DNA of 64,000 nucleotides, taken from assembly GCA_036874045.1 (NCBI GenBank), contig CM072335.1:27535501-27599500 (forward strand), written 5' to 3'. Numbering within the stretch: the first letter of the stretch is position 1; every line of letters begins with the position of its first letter. Shown piece by piece: positions 1 through 15,000 of this stretch. Made by a program: the position numbers and the translations under genes. Below the pieces are notes generated by a model. The model did no database searches. It was not told the origin of the DNA and was given only the letters and a program-made list of their open reading frames with translations. The stretch comes from Cymodocea nodosa (Eukaryota > Streptophyta > Magnoliopsida > Alismatales > Cymodoceaceae).

Positions 1-36
1 GCATTAATCACATAACCACATAAGAGATTGGATTAC

Positions 37-3000
37 CAGGCCATGGACAGGTGTATGCCAAAATACGCATACGGTCACCCCATCGACAAAAGAATGGACT
101 GATTCTATACTGAAGAAGCCAGTTAAAATACTGATCTAATGCATCATACCAGCCAGAACTCCCATGCTCCAGGCCAAACCGATCCTCTATGACAGTTTCA
201 GATATCTGATGCATGATAAGGGAATAGAAGTAGATATTTATAACCTTTGGAAACTAGAAGGTTAACCTTCAAAGAATTTTTATCTTGGGCTTTAAAAACT
301 ACTACAATGTAATATTTACTATTTGGAAACAATAGGCAGAGTAATTATGTCAAGATAACAACCTCCTAAACGACTCCTTTGAAGTATGATCTTGTTTTTT
401 AAGTATAATCTTTTTCTACACATATTATGAGATGGCCACTTAAGTGGTCAGGCATGACATGACCTTTGGGAATTCCACACCTTGACTTCCGTCTAGATCC
501 TTGATAGAACATAGAGATAGTAATAGATTCAGCAAGGATACAGGTAAGTATTTTTTAAGGTTTTTTCCTTGAAAAAAAAAACTGAAATATATTTTTTTTA
601 AAAAGTATTACTTAATCTCTTCATGCGTGTCTGTACTTTTAAAAGGTTTTGAGGCCAGGCACCTTAACACAGGTATTGTTCTATAGTTTTAAAAAGTAGC
701 TTGATTAGTGGGCAACTGTACTCAACTATGACAAGGTGTTGGTGAAGTCGTATAAATTTAGTCTTCTGTACAGATGATAATTCCTAGGAAAGGAATAGCA
801 TGAAGATCAGAACTATGTAGTGGATGTTTATGGAGAAAAGAGAGAATGTCGTGTTAATAGAATAACACATAAGATTTGCAACTCATCAGAGCCTTATAAC
901 ACATCTCTGGCTAACAATCAGATAAAAAGGTGGTTCAGGATCAATTGCAAGGCAACACATTGAATATATGATATCAATTAGCAAGTTGTCACACCCATGC
1001 ATGTCCATCAGCATATATTAGAATGGTTAGGATGCCTTATATTGCACATTGTAGAGCCCATAAACACCTCCATACATCATGGATCTTAGAGGGCAAACTC
1101 TGACACAGGAAAAGAGTCTAACAATATCAGCAGATTCATAGCATTCAAATTCCTTCTGAAGCATGTGCCTCACACTATCCTCATCACAAAACAGTTGACA
1201 CACGGGTGGAAGATGCAATGGAAACTAACCATTCCACTAAGATCTAATCTTATCTCCATTACCCACCACTAGTTTAATACCACAATTAAACATCTCCTCA
1301 GCACCTAGAATTCCTTTTCAAAGGCTAGTAACCTTCCGACCATTGTACCATACACACCAACTACAATTCTCCCTATATCATTTCTTCCTAAAAATATTCA
1401 CTTGCTAGCATTGTGAACTAGGAATGCAAATAGATACAAATTATTTGAGGATATCCATAACCATATTCGTTTCTGGGTGGATATGGATATCCATATCTAT
1501 ATTTTAATAGATGCGGATATGCTATTTGAAATTTTAATGGATACAAATATGTATAAGTTTTATAAATTTTAGTAGATACAGATATTATACATTTTAGTAG
1601 GTACAGATAAGGATATGGATATTTTACAGACATATGAATATTTGTACATACATAAACACTAAATTTACAAATAAACACTTTAACCATTAGGTCATATACA
1701 CTGTAATAAGATCTAGACTAGATTGACTGATTCAACTGGTCATACTAGGAACTGATGGATCTACCAAGAACCAGCAAATCAACCAGTTGGTCCTGGGTTA
1801 ACTGGTTGAGTTTTTTTATAATCAAATCTGAAGGCCACTTAGTCAGATCCAACACCATATACCCAAAACAATTTTAAAAAGACCTATATGACTACGTCTG
1901 ACACACTTGATCATCCATGCAAACACTCCAGCCCCATGAGACAATCACCCGACTCCATCCACTATTGCCATTGCCATGCCACCATTGTTACCACTACTGT
2001 GGATGTTGTTGTCTAACATTGCCTCGGTTTGCTACAGACTAGGCTAGGTTTTTTATTTTTGTAATATACTGAAATTTTTGTTGGGTTTAGGGTTGGATTC
2101 TTCTTGATTTTTTCTTGGTTATGTAACATTGTAACTTATGATCTACATCCTTGATTTCTTTCTCAATATCAATGACAATTTTCAGAAAATTGCCTTATAT
2201 TTCCAAACTTTTTCTTGCATAAGTTTAGAGATTTGTAATCCGCCCATTATCATCTTTTTTATTGCGAACAATTAAAATAGTTAAATATGGACAATATTAT
2301 GTTTTAGTTTATCATGAATATATCACTCCACTATCATGTATAGTTATCATTTCAATATTATGTGTTAGAGTAAATAATGTATTAGGGTTATATGATGAGA
2401 GTGTATTTAGACCCACATTACTTAAATCATGTTTGTCTTTTTTATAAAGCCTCTATATATAGAGGGACCCTTATTTTTGTTAATGCATCAATTCTTCTTC
2501 CACCTATTCCTTGTGTTCACACATGGTAGGAAAGGATGAGAGTTTGTGATGACAGTGGTGGATGCCAGACGTCCAGGAATTAGCAATGGTCAGTACTACG
2601 ATGGGGAAGTGGGCATTAATGATTGGACAATTGCAGAAGGAGACAGTGATGACTATTGTTGTTACTGCCACTTTCTTCATCACCTTGCATCAACCCTTGA
2701 TGACCTTGTGAACCCCATCCTGCGCTAGCCATGATAGTTGTTGTAGAAAGGGAAGAAGGGGAAGAAATGGAAAACAAAAGAAAGAGGAAAAAGGAGAGAA
2801 AGAACAAAAAAAATCAAGCAAGGGAAGAAGGTTGTTGAGCACGTGAAGAAAAAAAAAGAAGGAAATAAAGGGAGAGAGGGATAGTATGTTAAAAATAGGT
2901 GTGAATTTTAAAAAAACAAAAAAAGGAGAAAGAGAAAAGTATGTTTAAAAAAAAAAATTTAAGAAAAAAGAATGAAAGAACAAGGATAGAAAAACAAGAC

Positions 3001-6000
3001 AAAAAAAAAGTGTTAAATACTTCATTATCAACTACCAACCAAATTAGTTGTACTTTCTCATATGAGTCTCAATGTTGTAGTAATGTTGTTTCATCAAAAC
3101 TATTTGTCTTCTACAAGATCGGTCTTAACATTAGACAATGTTGCTCTATCACCTTTATTGGATGGTTAATGATGATTGTATTAATATTTGTAGAAACATA
3201 TTTGTAAGCCTCTTAATGTGTAAGTATTCATATGTTGAATGAGTCTAATGAAGTTAACAATAAATCAATATTTACACCTTTTAAAGCATAGCCAACTAAG
3301 GTCTAACCATTCTTCATACTTACACAACATTGCTATCAATGTTGGTACTTCTACTACATCCTTTTTAGTTAGTTTTTGTCTGTATCTTCTTATTAAGTTG
3401 TTTGAGTTTGCAATGTTTAAGTTTATTACAAACTGAATGCTTCAAATTGAGAGAGAATATTGGAGTAAATAATGTATTAGAATTATATGGTATGTGTGGG
3501 TTTAGTCACATCACATGTTGCTAAGTCATTTTTGTCTTCCTTATGTACCATCTATATATGAAGAGACCTTTCAATACATCAATTTCTCTTTCACCAGTTC
3601 CTTGTGTTCTCACATCATGTTTTAGTTTGTTAAAACAATGAAATCTGTTATTTGAAATCTGAAATTTCTCTAAATTTTATTGATTTTTATTACTAATTTT
3701 TGTATTTTATTTTAATCATTTGTGAAACTTTGGTAGTGAATATGTCATCATCTGGACAAGAATCCACTATCATTAAGGTTCTTAGCCAAACTCACAACTC
3801 CTCAGGATATGAAAGAAATTGGAGTGTTTTGAAAGGATACACTCAAAAAAGAGAAATAGATTGAAGCATCACAAATTAAATGATCTTGTTTATGTGTACC
3901 GCAACTTGAGACTCATGCACAAAAAGAAAACAAGAACATCAACTTGAACCCCATTGATATTGATTTTATTGATGTCACTGATGATTGGATAATGAAGATG
4001 AAGAGCCTTCATTGCTTGATGTGGATGAGATAAAAATAATTGATTGAAAAAGAAGCAAGACAAAAATTGATAAGAACCAAAAAGTTGGTAATCATTTGTT
4101 GCAATATATTCTCTAATTATGTTTATTTTTATATTAATTGTTGAATACTAACTTTTGAATGGCACTAACATTTATAGGAAAGGATGCACAACTTGGTGAA
4201 GATGATTAAGTTTAGGAAGTTGTAGATGATGAAGAGAACGGAGAAGATTATGATGAAGATGATGAGGATTAGATGCATTAAGAATTTGATATTCCATAAT
4301 GTTCTTGATGCTTTTGAAAACTTTTATCGTTTATGTTGAATGGTTAATGTTGGAAGTTGGAACATAGAGTTTACTATTATTTCCTTGAATTTAGAACTTA
4401 ATAAGTTAAAATAGAATGTTAATATAGACATTATTGACTTGATGTGATATTGTGATAAGCCATGTAAGATGACTTATGATCATTGTTGTCTTAATGGCAT
4501 TATTTAAGACAGAGAATGTTTTTTCCTGACTTTTTCGGATTTTCCCTAATTTTTTATTTATATTTAATAATTAATTAATTATGACATCATCTTGAATAAC
4601 AGATGGATAGTTATGTCTATATATTATCGATTTATTATATGTTACTTATTATTACCTGATCATTTTTGTGGGTAAAAAACAAATAATAATGCCATTCTAA
4701 ATGAATAATAAAAAGATGTAAGTAAGGTTATTGTTTAAAAGATAATGATAAGGATAAAACATTATCCTATACATACCCTACCCATTGAAACCTTTAAAAG
4801 GCAACATGAACATTCCCCTAAAAGATAGTAATCTACTCGGTCATCCTAATAAACATGCTTAAATCCATCAATCAATTGTTAATCACTAACCCTTGGCCTT
4901 TTTTGAGTGAGAAGGAGATGCAAGTACTTGATTGAGAAGGCTTCTATTTTACAACAATGAAATTCATTGCAACTGGATTTCTACTAATCCACTTGTGTTA
5001 GGCCTATCCTAATTATTAAGGAGTTTTGAAAATCAAACCTATGACACTGCAAAGCAATCCTAATAAGCAGTCCAAATGCTCAACTTCTTGGATGGCATTA
5101 CAAAAAATTATATCTTTAGTATATTGCATGTATGGAAACTTTGTTGTAATGATTGATTGACTTTCAAATTAGGGCAGTTGATTATAGATGCAGATAAAAA
5201 GAGTTGAAGCAATTGGTCTGTCTGAGACCAAGTATTGCAACAAAAGACAAAAAAGGACCTTGATTGGCTTAGCAAGGAGGAAATTACTTGGAGACCGAGA
5301 ACATGGGCTATGGTTGAAGATAGGTGATAGGAATTCAAAGCTTTTCCACAAAGCAAACTTTAATAGAAAGCAAATCAATTAACTAGAGGCTATCATGGTG
5401 GTGAGAGACTTAATGGTAAAGAACATATCTAAAATAACATTAAGCCCTTCTACAAATCCTACTTGCAAAGGAAATAACAATGCTCCTTAGAATTATATGG
5501 CACAGGCTTCAATCAAATCTAAGTATTTTAAGCACACATTCTTGAGTGAAATTTCACAAAGGAAGAGGCAAAGGGGGCCATCTTCTCGATGATAAGTGAC
5601 AAGGTATTGGGTCTTGATGATTTGCCTATGCTATTTTTTCAAAAATATAGAGACTTAATAAAACACAACATTTTAAGGATTTTAAATGATTTCCATTGAG
5701 ATGGTGGAGACATTGGGTGTATAAGCAAGACATTCATCATCCTGATCCCTAAAAAATTAGGGGCATGTGATATTAGAGACTTCTAACCCATCCCTTTTCT
5801 TAATAGTGTCTGCATGTGGTGGCAAAATGTTTGAAAGAACAAATCAAACCCTTCTTTCCCAACCTCATTGAAAACCACCAACAAATGATTGTTAATGTTT
5901 GCTAGATTTTGGATGGATTCCTAGCAGTACATGAATGTGTTGAGGCTAGATGACAACAGAAAAAGCCTAGCTTGTGTAGAAATTGAACATAGAAAAGGCT

Positions 6001-9000
6001 TATGATAGCATATAATAGAGTTACTTGAAAGTTCAAAGCAGGTAATATATTGTATAAGATTTGGTGTCAAGTGGCATAATTGGATCAGATATTGTGTCAG
6101 CTTAATCTCTTTCTCAATCCCATATCCCTTACAACAAAATTTGATTGTGATAGAGGCCTTTAACAGGGTGACCCTTTATCATTGTTTCTTTTTACATTGA
6201 TAGTGGAAGTACACTCATATGTGTTGTAATTGTAATGCTTTGAATAGCCTAATTAGGAGATTTAAGCCTTGCAGAGGTGCCATACCTTCCACTCTGTTAG
6301 TCTATGTTTGAGATATACCTAAGTTTGGTGCAAGAATTTCCTGTAGATCTCCAATCAAAGAGGAAAATTGTCTCCTCATTCAGATGAATGGATTGCCACT
6401 AACCACATAATTGTTATCAAATTTATTCATCTCTAACCAAAAGGCACGTTGAATCTGAAACATTTGAGTCTCCAATCTATTTACATTTTTACGCATAGGA
6501 TGAGTAGCATATGATCAAATGTGATGTGTCATAGGCACTGAAAGAAGGATCTAGGGCAAACATCATCCTACTCAAGACTCACAAAAATGTGGTCAAGGTG
6601 AACTCAATAGTTTGGCCCTATAAATTGTTCCCCTCCAATAGGTAGATTCACCCATTCCAACTCTGTAAAATGACATTGAATTCATTCATCCTAGTAGTCA
6701 CTTTGGTATTCCTCAATCTATTAGAAGATAATCTTGTGATGTTGAAGTCTCCTCCCACTATGATCTGTTGATGTCAATATTATCCAATTCTATAGAGTTC
6801 ATCCCATAACACGCCTTTGTCTCTATTCACATAGCCCATGCACATTATGGATATAGCACTATATTTCTGAATTTTTTCTTTAAGGCCTACAAAGGCACCA
6901 AAGCACGAAAAGATAAGATCTCATGGTTTCAAGTGTCATATAAGAGTTCCACGTAGTGACAACACCCTAATGACACCAACTGCATCTTTGGCACAAAATC
7001 CATCAATCTCTATTGGCAATCAAATGTGCATATGAGAAATCCATCCTATTGAGTCTATCTCTTGTAAGCAACACAATACTAATTTAGAAGCCAATATGTT
7101 CACCTCAACGTCTAGGTTGGGTTGGTATAGCTCCAATCCATCCATGCTGATGTCTTGTTCATTGAGTCCACCCAATTTTGTGCCTTTAAAGATAATAGGT
7201 AGTTGAGCCCCTAGTTCAAACATCGGTTCATCAGGGTAGTCAAAACATCTCTCTTCTCCTTTGTCTTAGAATCTCTAATGAACAATCTTTTCAGTTGTCT
7301 AAATATCAAGCACAACCACCTTAGACCATTGAGCTCCAACAAGACCAAATCCCCCACTTGAAGATCATACTTCCTATCTTCCCCGTTGAGCTATGATTAT
7401 GTCTTGAAATCTGGACCCCACTACCTTTAACCATGCCCCCATGAAATTTCCCTTCGTATCATCACAGAGAGCTTCTCTAGTATCCTCTCAGCCTCAACCC
7501 CTAAGCAAATCCAAGATATTTTCCAATGGTATCCAACACTATACATAGCACTTTTAATCCATAATTCTGCCTATAAACCATCTAATGCAACTAATCACTG
7601 TGGTATTGTCCTCCTCTGATTGTCACCCTTCTGTAGTTGGTAATGTGGTTCTCCATTGAGAGGTCCTTATCAAACTTTAGTTATAAAATTTCCTCCTTAA
7701 GTGCAGTTGAGAGCAGCTTTAACAATCCCTCAGATTCCACTGTACAGATCAAAGTAAAGCCACTTTCCCACTGTTTCAGCCTAGAAGCAACTTGGAATTT
7801 TTCCCATTCAATTCCTTCCACCCACTTGATCTTAACAACGTTGTTGAGGTCCCTTCAAGCAGCCTGAACCTCTGATAGCCTTGGTAGCTTTATCATGAAG
7901 AAGTCAGGCTCATCTCTGCACCTAATTGGGCTTCATTGTACATCAAGAGGACTTCTCCATATAATCAACTAGCCTCTACTGATATTCATCCACCAACACC
8001 AAAGCCTATTGAGTTCCATATGATGCACTCTATTGCATCTCCAAGAAATAGTATCATACCTCCAATCCTTCATCCAATGGCCTTTTCCATAACATTTAAG
8101 GTATCATGACATCATACTGTGTTGGACTGTCCAAGAAAGCCTCCCTCTTTGACAAGACCTCAAGCTGCCGAGAAGGATAGTTCTCACTCCAGATGCAGCA
8201 AGACTTGGAAATGATTTCTTCCTCCAAACCCACCAGGTGAGGATAGGAGGTGGCGGTTGGAGTGATACATCTTTGATGATCACTCATGATCACCTAGTGT
8301 TCCACTGAAGACACTTGATGGTTGATCTCCCTCGTCACACTCTTCCAAGTTCCAATAATTTATTGAGTAATGGATCAGATAAAAAAAACTTTGAAGTTTG
8401 AACAACCCATCATTGATAAATGAACAGTATGTGCTATTATAGATTCCTTAGCTCAGCAGATTTTCCACTTTATATATATATATAAAAGTTCAATAATGTC
8501 TTCCATATATTTCTCCTAAAGAATTTTTAAAATGGATCAAATGCCACATAAGAAGAGGATGAATTATGTTTTTCAATAATAATCATAATTAAAACTTTAT
8601 TTCAAAACTTTCAATAACAATTTACAAACGTAAATTTTAAACTAACTTAATGACAAATTGTATCGATATAGTCTAATTAAACGACATGTTCTTTAAGTGA
8701 TCCAATACAGAAAAAATATATAACATTCAAACAATAACTTCTTATATTTCTGTATAGAATGATGTTTTAAATTTACTTTTTAAATAACTTAATTAATTGA
8801 TTAAATATAATTAATTTTCATTTTGTACACATCATCAAAATATAATTTTTAACAGTTTTAGCAAACCAAGGAGCCAATACCTACCCCCTCCCTAGAGCAC
8901 TTGATGCTACTTTTTAGGTATATGTGCTTAGTTTTCTTTTTGTTTCAAATCCAATTCAATAAATTATGTAGCTCTATAAGAAGCTTTACTCAACACATTA

Positions 9001-12000
9001 ATATATATTTTTTTACAAAAGTGGGGATGTGAAACTCAATTTCCACCAACCATTCCAAGACAAGCTACTTGAAAGATTGGATTCTGTGTTAATTGACATG
9101 AGCAATGCGACAAGCCTCTGGGAAGTCGTATGAGGTCTCTATTTCCCATCATAATTAAGCATATTGGTTATGAAACATGATTCAAAATTAATGTATAAAA
9201 TGTATTGAAAATGGAGCTGCAAAATAGCAGCATGCCATGGTTTCCTAATGGATTTGCTGGGTATGAAAGAGAATTATAAGTTATAACAAACAAAATAGCG
9301 AGAAGAAGAACATAAATTTTTTTTGAAATGTTCGTGACTGACACAGAAAATGACAAGTCACAACAATATAATATAAAATATTTGTACCACCCAGATTGTA
9401 AAGGAAAAGAACATCAATGTGTCTTTCCAATTGTTCAATTTGGTTTCTGAGTAGCATGTTGATCATCTACATGCTACATGTCTTATGCTATGACATCCTA
9501 ATATCTAACATTGCTTGCATGTATCTTCTTGGTACCATACAAATGTGATGCTCCATCACTATGCTTTTCCATGTTAGTTATGATTTTTTCCTTTATTGAA
9601 TATTTTTGTAACCTATATTGATATTTTGTTAGTTATGATTTACAATTAAATATCTAATTAGTAATTTGTGATAAAACAAGAATGTATTTCACTATTAACA
9701 TCTAATGCATGTATATTATATCAGCTTATTAGATGTCAATATACTATAATTATTGGTTTAGGTTTATTGTTACTTGTATCTGCCTATCAGTTATCCTCTT
9801 AAAAATCTCACAACTAATATACATATACATTAAAAATTACTATTATATGTATCCATGTTATATATTTGTGTCGTTAGATGTATACACATACTTGAACTAG
9901 GATTTGGGAGTTTTCCTAATGCAATAAAAATGATCAATGAAAAATATCGTAAGTGGCAATATCAAAAAAATGGTTCTAAGTTTTATGAAGAGATATAACA
10001 TCAGAGCTCACTTCTTCATTGCAAAAGAAATTATCCAAAGGATACACCAAATACAGCTGGAAGAGAAGGTGTCAGGGGGATGGTGAAATCCCACACTATC
10101 ACACTTAATTTAAGTTGAACTGAGATGTTAGCACAAGCATCTTCATCCATCAAGTCAGCAGGATCTGAAGTAAACTCACTAAAGGCTGTGGACGCGAGAA
10201 CTCTTTTCAATGTGAAATTCACAGATTGGAGCCTTTGTACCTAAACAATTGAAACACACGTAAATACCAAACAGGATCCATATTTCTTTGGCAAAAGAGT
10301 AATTCTGGAAATTACCATTTCCTCCATTGGTTGACCTTCAACGGGTTGAACAATGTCAAGACAATTGCTGAGGTCTTTATATAGCTGGTACTTCCCAAAT
10401 TTCATGAGACCATTACCAACAAAACTATAAATGATTTACAAAACAATATATCAATCAAGTTTTCATTATAGGAAATAAACCCATACAAATTACAAGTAGT
10501 TGCCAATTTAACAATATAGAGGTGTCAATTGGGTTTTGTCATTGTAAAGTATCAATTTGTGTTATTCTATATGTCATTATTTATACATATTATAATTATA
10601 ATGTGAAAATATTGAAGATATTATAAGAAATTATACGTAATGCACTTTTAAATGTTTATGTATGTTATTTAAGTTCAAATATGTTTAAATGCACAAATTG
10701 AATTACATGTTTTATACTTAATGTTTGGAAATACATTTTGGTTATGCATTAGATGTTTATTACTTTAGTTTATTTAGATAATTTTTATTATGTCTAATAT
10801 TTGATTATTAATGTTATTTAAGTTATTTAGTTGCAAAGTAAAATAAAAAAGAATGACATAGGTGTTTTGGGAATTGAGGAAATGACCAACTTTAACACTG
10901 ACGACCTCCTTTCTTCCACCCCAGCCACGTTCTTTGGCTACTCCTATCAAGCAATTGTTAGTCATCTCTTTCTTCTAAAAAGCATAACCTACGACAGTCA
11001 AAACTCTCTCTCTCTCGATCTTTTTGCTCTTCCCAAACCCTCGCACAAAGAAAAATACCTCCATGATTGCTGCTTGAGTTTCCCACTATCCTCCCATCTC
11101 CGGTGACGTCTTTGGTGTAAGGTAATGATGTGGAGAAGGCTTGAAGAAAACACCATTGCTACAAATTCATGGAGCATCAATTTCAGCCAAGCTTTCTCCT
11201 CTCCCTTAATGAGCTTCCATCTTCGGTAACGTCCTTAGTGTAAAACAACGGCGTAGAAAAAGTTTATACACTCATAGGAAAAGAAGAACATTGTTATTGC
11301 TACTCCTTTTTTGCAAGAAATGGATTGCAGTTAGAAGTCATCTAGTGGGCACCAACATTATATTTTCGGATTCACGTGAAGTCTCTCTACTTCAATGAAG
11401 ACTCTTGGTGGTGATAGCCTAAGAGTAACATGTGGAGAAGGTTTAGACAACATCTTCATTGAATTTTGGATGTTTGTTGGCTAAACTTCAAGTACCAATA
11501 TGAGGAAGGAAGGTCATTTATATTTGTATACATTCTTGTTGTGTTTGCATGTTATGATGTTATGCATTTTTATGTATGACTTTATATCTCATGTTTGTGT
11601 GTGTTTTTATATTAATAGGGTAATTGTTAATGTTAGTGTCTTTATCTTAACGTCGGTACTTTACAAGTTTAATAAAATTTATATTTGAAAATGGATGAAT
11701 CTTGTTAATATTATGAATACCTATACATAGGTTGTTAATGTACGTGACTAACTTAATTAACATTTTTATTTTCATTTCATTTATTCATAAAAATGTATAA
11801 AAATAAATTTAATCATGTACATAGTGGTGAATGGATGTATTAGATGTGTTTTAGGTGTAAATTCATTATAAAGAAGTGTCATAGTTCAATACAAGACCGG
11901 GTAGGAGTTTCTTTGGTGACCCATTACTAGGTTCGTAAAGTTAAGCCCAAGTCCGTAGAGTTAAGCCTAGATCCGTAGAGTTATCTCGTAACTCAACTGA

Positions 12001-15000
12001 CCAGGTTTGTAGAGTTAAGCCTAGGTTTGTTGAGTTATCCAGTAATTCAATGGACTGGTCTATTAAGTTAACTGAGTGAAACTTAACTCATTTGAAAGTC
12101 AAGTTTTCAATAGAGTTTTTGAGAGTTTCTTGATGCGATTTTGAATGATTTTTTATGTAGATTCATTTTCTGGCATTTGTGGATTTTTTTGGAATGATTT
12201 GATTAGAGTTTTAGAATTTTGAAATTAGAGACGTAATTACCCTGTTTTTTGTTCTAGACACTAGATTTCGTATTTTAAAGAAGAATGTGTTTCATGAGCC
12301 ATACTTAATGAAATCTAATTTTGTAAAAGGTAAGAGTTAGATTATTGACTTATCTTTCTGAGATTCTGATTTTATTGGATTTCACGAAGAATTCAAGGAG
12401 ATATGATTGTTCTTTTGGAAGTGCGCAATTCAGTAATCAACTAGAATGTTTTACACTCTCTTGATAAGTTAATTGCTAGCAACACCTCAAGAGGAGTTTT
12501 TTCCTAAAATCACTTTTGTTATTTTGTATCTTGATAATCCTTCCATCCTTGTATTTTTAGTGAATTTATTATCTGGTAGGATGAAAGAAAAATGAGGTAG
12601 AGTTAAGCATAATTTCAGTGATTTGGACAAAACAATTTTAATGATTCTTATGTTTTCTTTAATCTCTCCTTGCATTAGTTAAATGATTCGAGTTTGCCTC
12701 ACTTCCATTAATGATTTTCACTTCAAAAAATTATTAGAATACATATTTAGATAATATTGAGTTTCACTTCACATTTATTTGAATTTCTCTTGAAAAATGT
12801 TAAAGACTTAGGAACATTTGACTTTATAAGATTTTGAGTTTTACTTTAAATAAGTTTTCTGTGGATCAATCTGTACTCGCATGTTATCTATGATAAGCAC
12901 CGTACGCTTGCGGTTATAAATTTTAAAACTAGATTTTTATAATGTGCTTATCATAGATACTTTGAAGTTTGTACAATCATACTGCTTGGCACATGCCAAA
13001 AGTGAAAGGAGATGGCCCAAGCACGATCTATGATATATGACCTATTTTTATAGTGTTGATCAACAATACAATTTAACTGCCCTAAGTCATACTTTCAACA
13101 TACCAAATTGCAAAGTTAATATGCCAAATTTAAGAAATTGATATACCAAAAATCAAATAAAACTTTTCTATTATAATTTCTGTATACTGAACTTTATATC
13201 AGTATGTTAAACCTAAAAATCATAGGTCTTTATAATGAAATCAATATACTGTTCACATCACTAATATGCCGAAAACCAAACAATGAGTTTTTCTATTATG
13301 ATTTCAACATACCGAAATTTATATCAATATGTCAAATTTATTCAACAAACTAAACAAAGATTGTAGAAAATATAACACTAAAATCAATTATCATTTACTC
13401 ATTATATTTCTAAATTAAGAAGCCTCTTTTGTTTTATCAATAACATGAAAAAAAATAATCACAAATAGATGAGGAAAAATTACATCATATATCATAAAAT
13501 TTACATTTGAAAGAAAAATTATATTTCAGTCAAAATTACATTAAATTTACAATTTTAACTTTAGTCTAGCCCTTCTTCAATATTCATATTGGCAAAATTG
13601 TTTATTTAATTAGCATATTATTGTTGCACACAATGTCAAACAAATTTTCAATCTTTGACATACATTAGAGCTTCTAAAATATCATCTTTTAACCTAAATC
13701 TTCTTTTTATTTAAATTATTTTTACTAATACTAGAAATTTGTTTACAAGCTATAGAAAACACTGAAATTATTATTAAAACTCTAATCATTACAGATAAAA
13801 TGAGAAATATCAAACTTTACTTTTTCAACAATCTATTATATCAAATTTATTCATGTCAGCATATTCATTCCATAAATATTGATGATTAATTAAATTAAAA
13901 GTATTTAATTCTTGTATAAGCACTGTAAAGGAAGATGAGGAGTAATATTCTTTATCTTCTAATAGTTTCCAACATGTCATCATTAATGATGAAGATGATG
14001 ACATAAAAAAGAAAAGTTGTGTTGTTTATACACCATATATTCCTGCATATAAATCAATCTTTTATTCAAATTATCTTTTACCATTTAAGGAATCAAAATA
14101 ATTTGTATACTTAAATATTTTGTATCTTATCTATTAATTTAGCAATTAATTTTAATTTGCTCCTAGGATTTAAACAAGAACCCAAAGCATATAATAACGA
14201 AATATCATATCAATACTTTAAAAAATTTTCTTCCATTCTATCAACCATAAAGACAAAAAATACAATATTAATATATTTATTGAAAACTAATATAATATTA
14301 TATAAATGATGTAAAACATAAACAGAAGTATTGTAATAAACTTTAAATAATTTTACAGTCACGACATAAAATGATTTTAAAATTCAACAAAACAATTAAG
14401 AATTTGAAAATCATTATCCTCTAATCTTTTATTATAATACATTAAACTACAATTATAATACATAATTATAGATTATTTATATAGAAAACAATTACTTAAC
14501 ACCAAATATAAAGAATTTCATCCATAAAGGATAACAAGAGTAAATTTCTTATAAGGTAAACCAATTAAATCACACATAAAATCAAATTTATCCTATCAAC
14601 TACCAGAACTAGTAATAAAAGACAATGCAGACCCAACACTTCAGCAAAAAATTTTATTTCTACAATACCAACTTAAACTATAGTATTAATATTATGGCAA
14701 ATACATTTTTGATAAAATAATTCAAGACTATTTGGTTAATTTAATCTACTTCTAAACATAGAAATGATGTCAATATTATTTGAAGCATTATCAAAAATAA
14801 TACTGATCACTTTATTTTTAATATAAAATAAATCAAAATTATTTATAATTGCAGAAAAAATATTTTCAATTATATATGGATAAGCAATTTTCCTAAATCC
14901 TCTCAATTTCTTTTACAAAATCTAATTATAATTAATGAAATAAGTAATAACAGCAATATATTTTACTTTAATTCTAACTTTCTAAATATCAGATATATAA

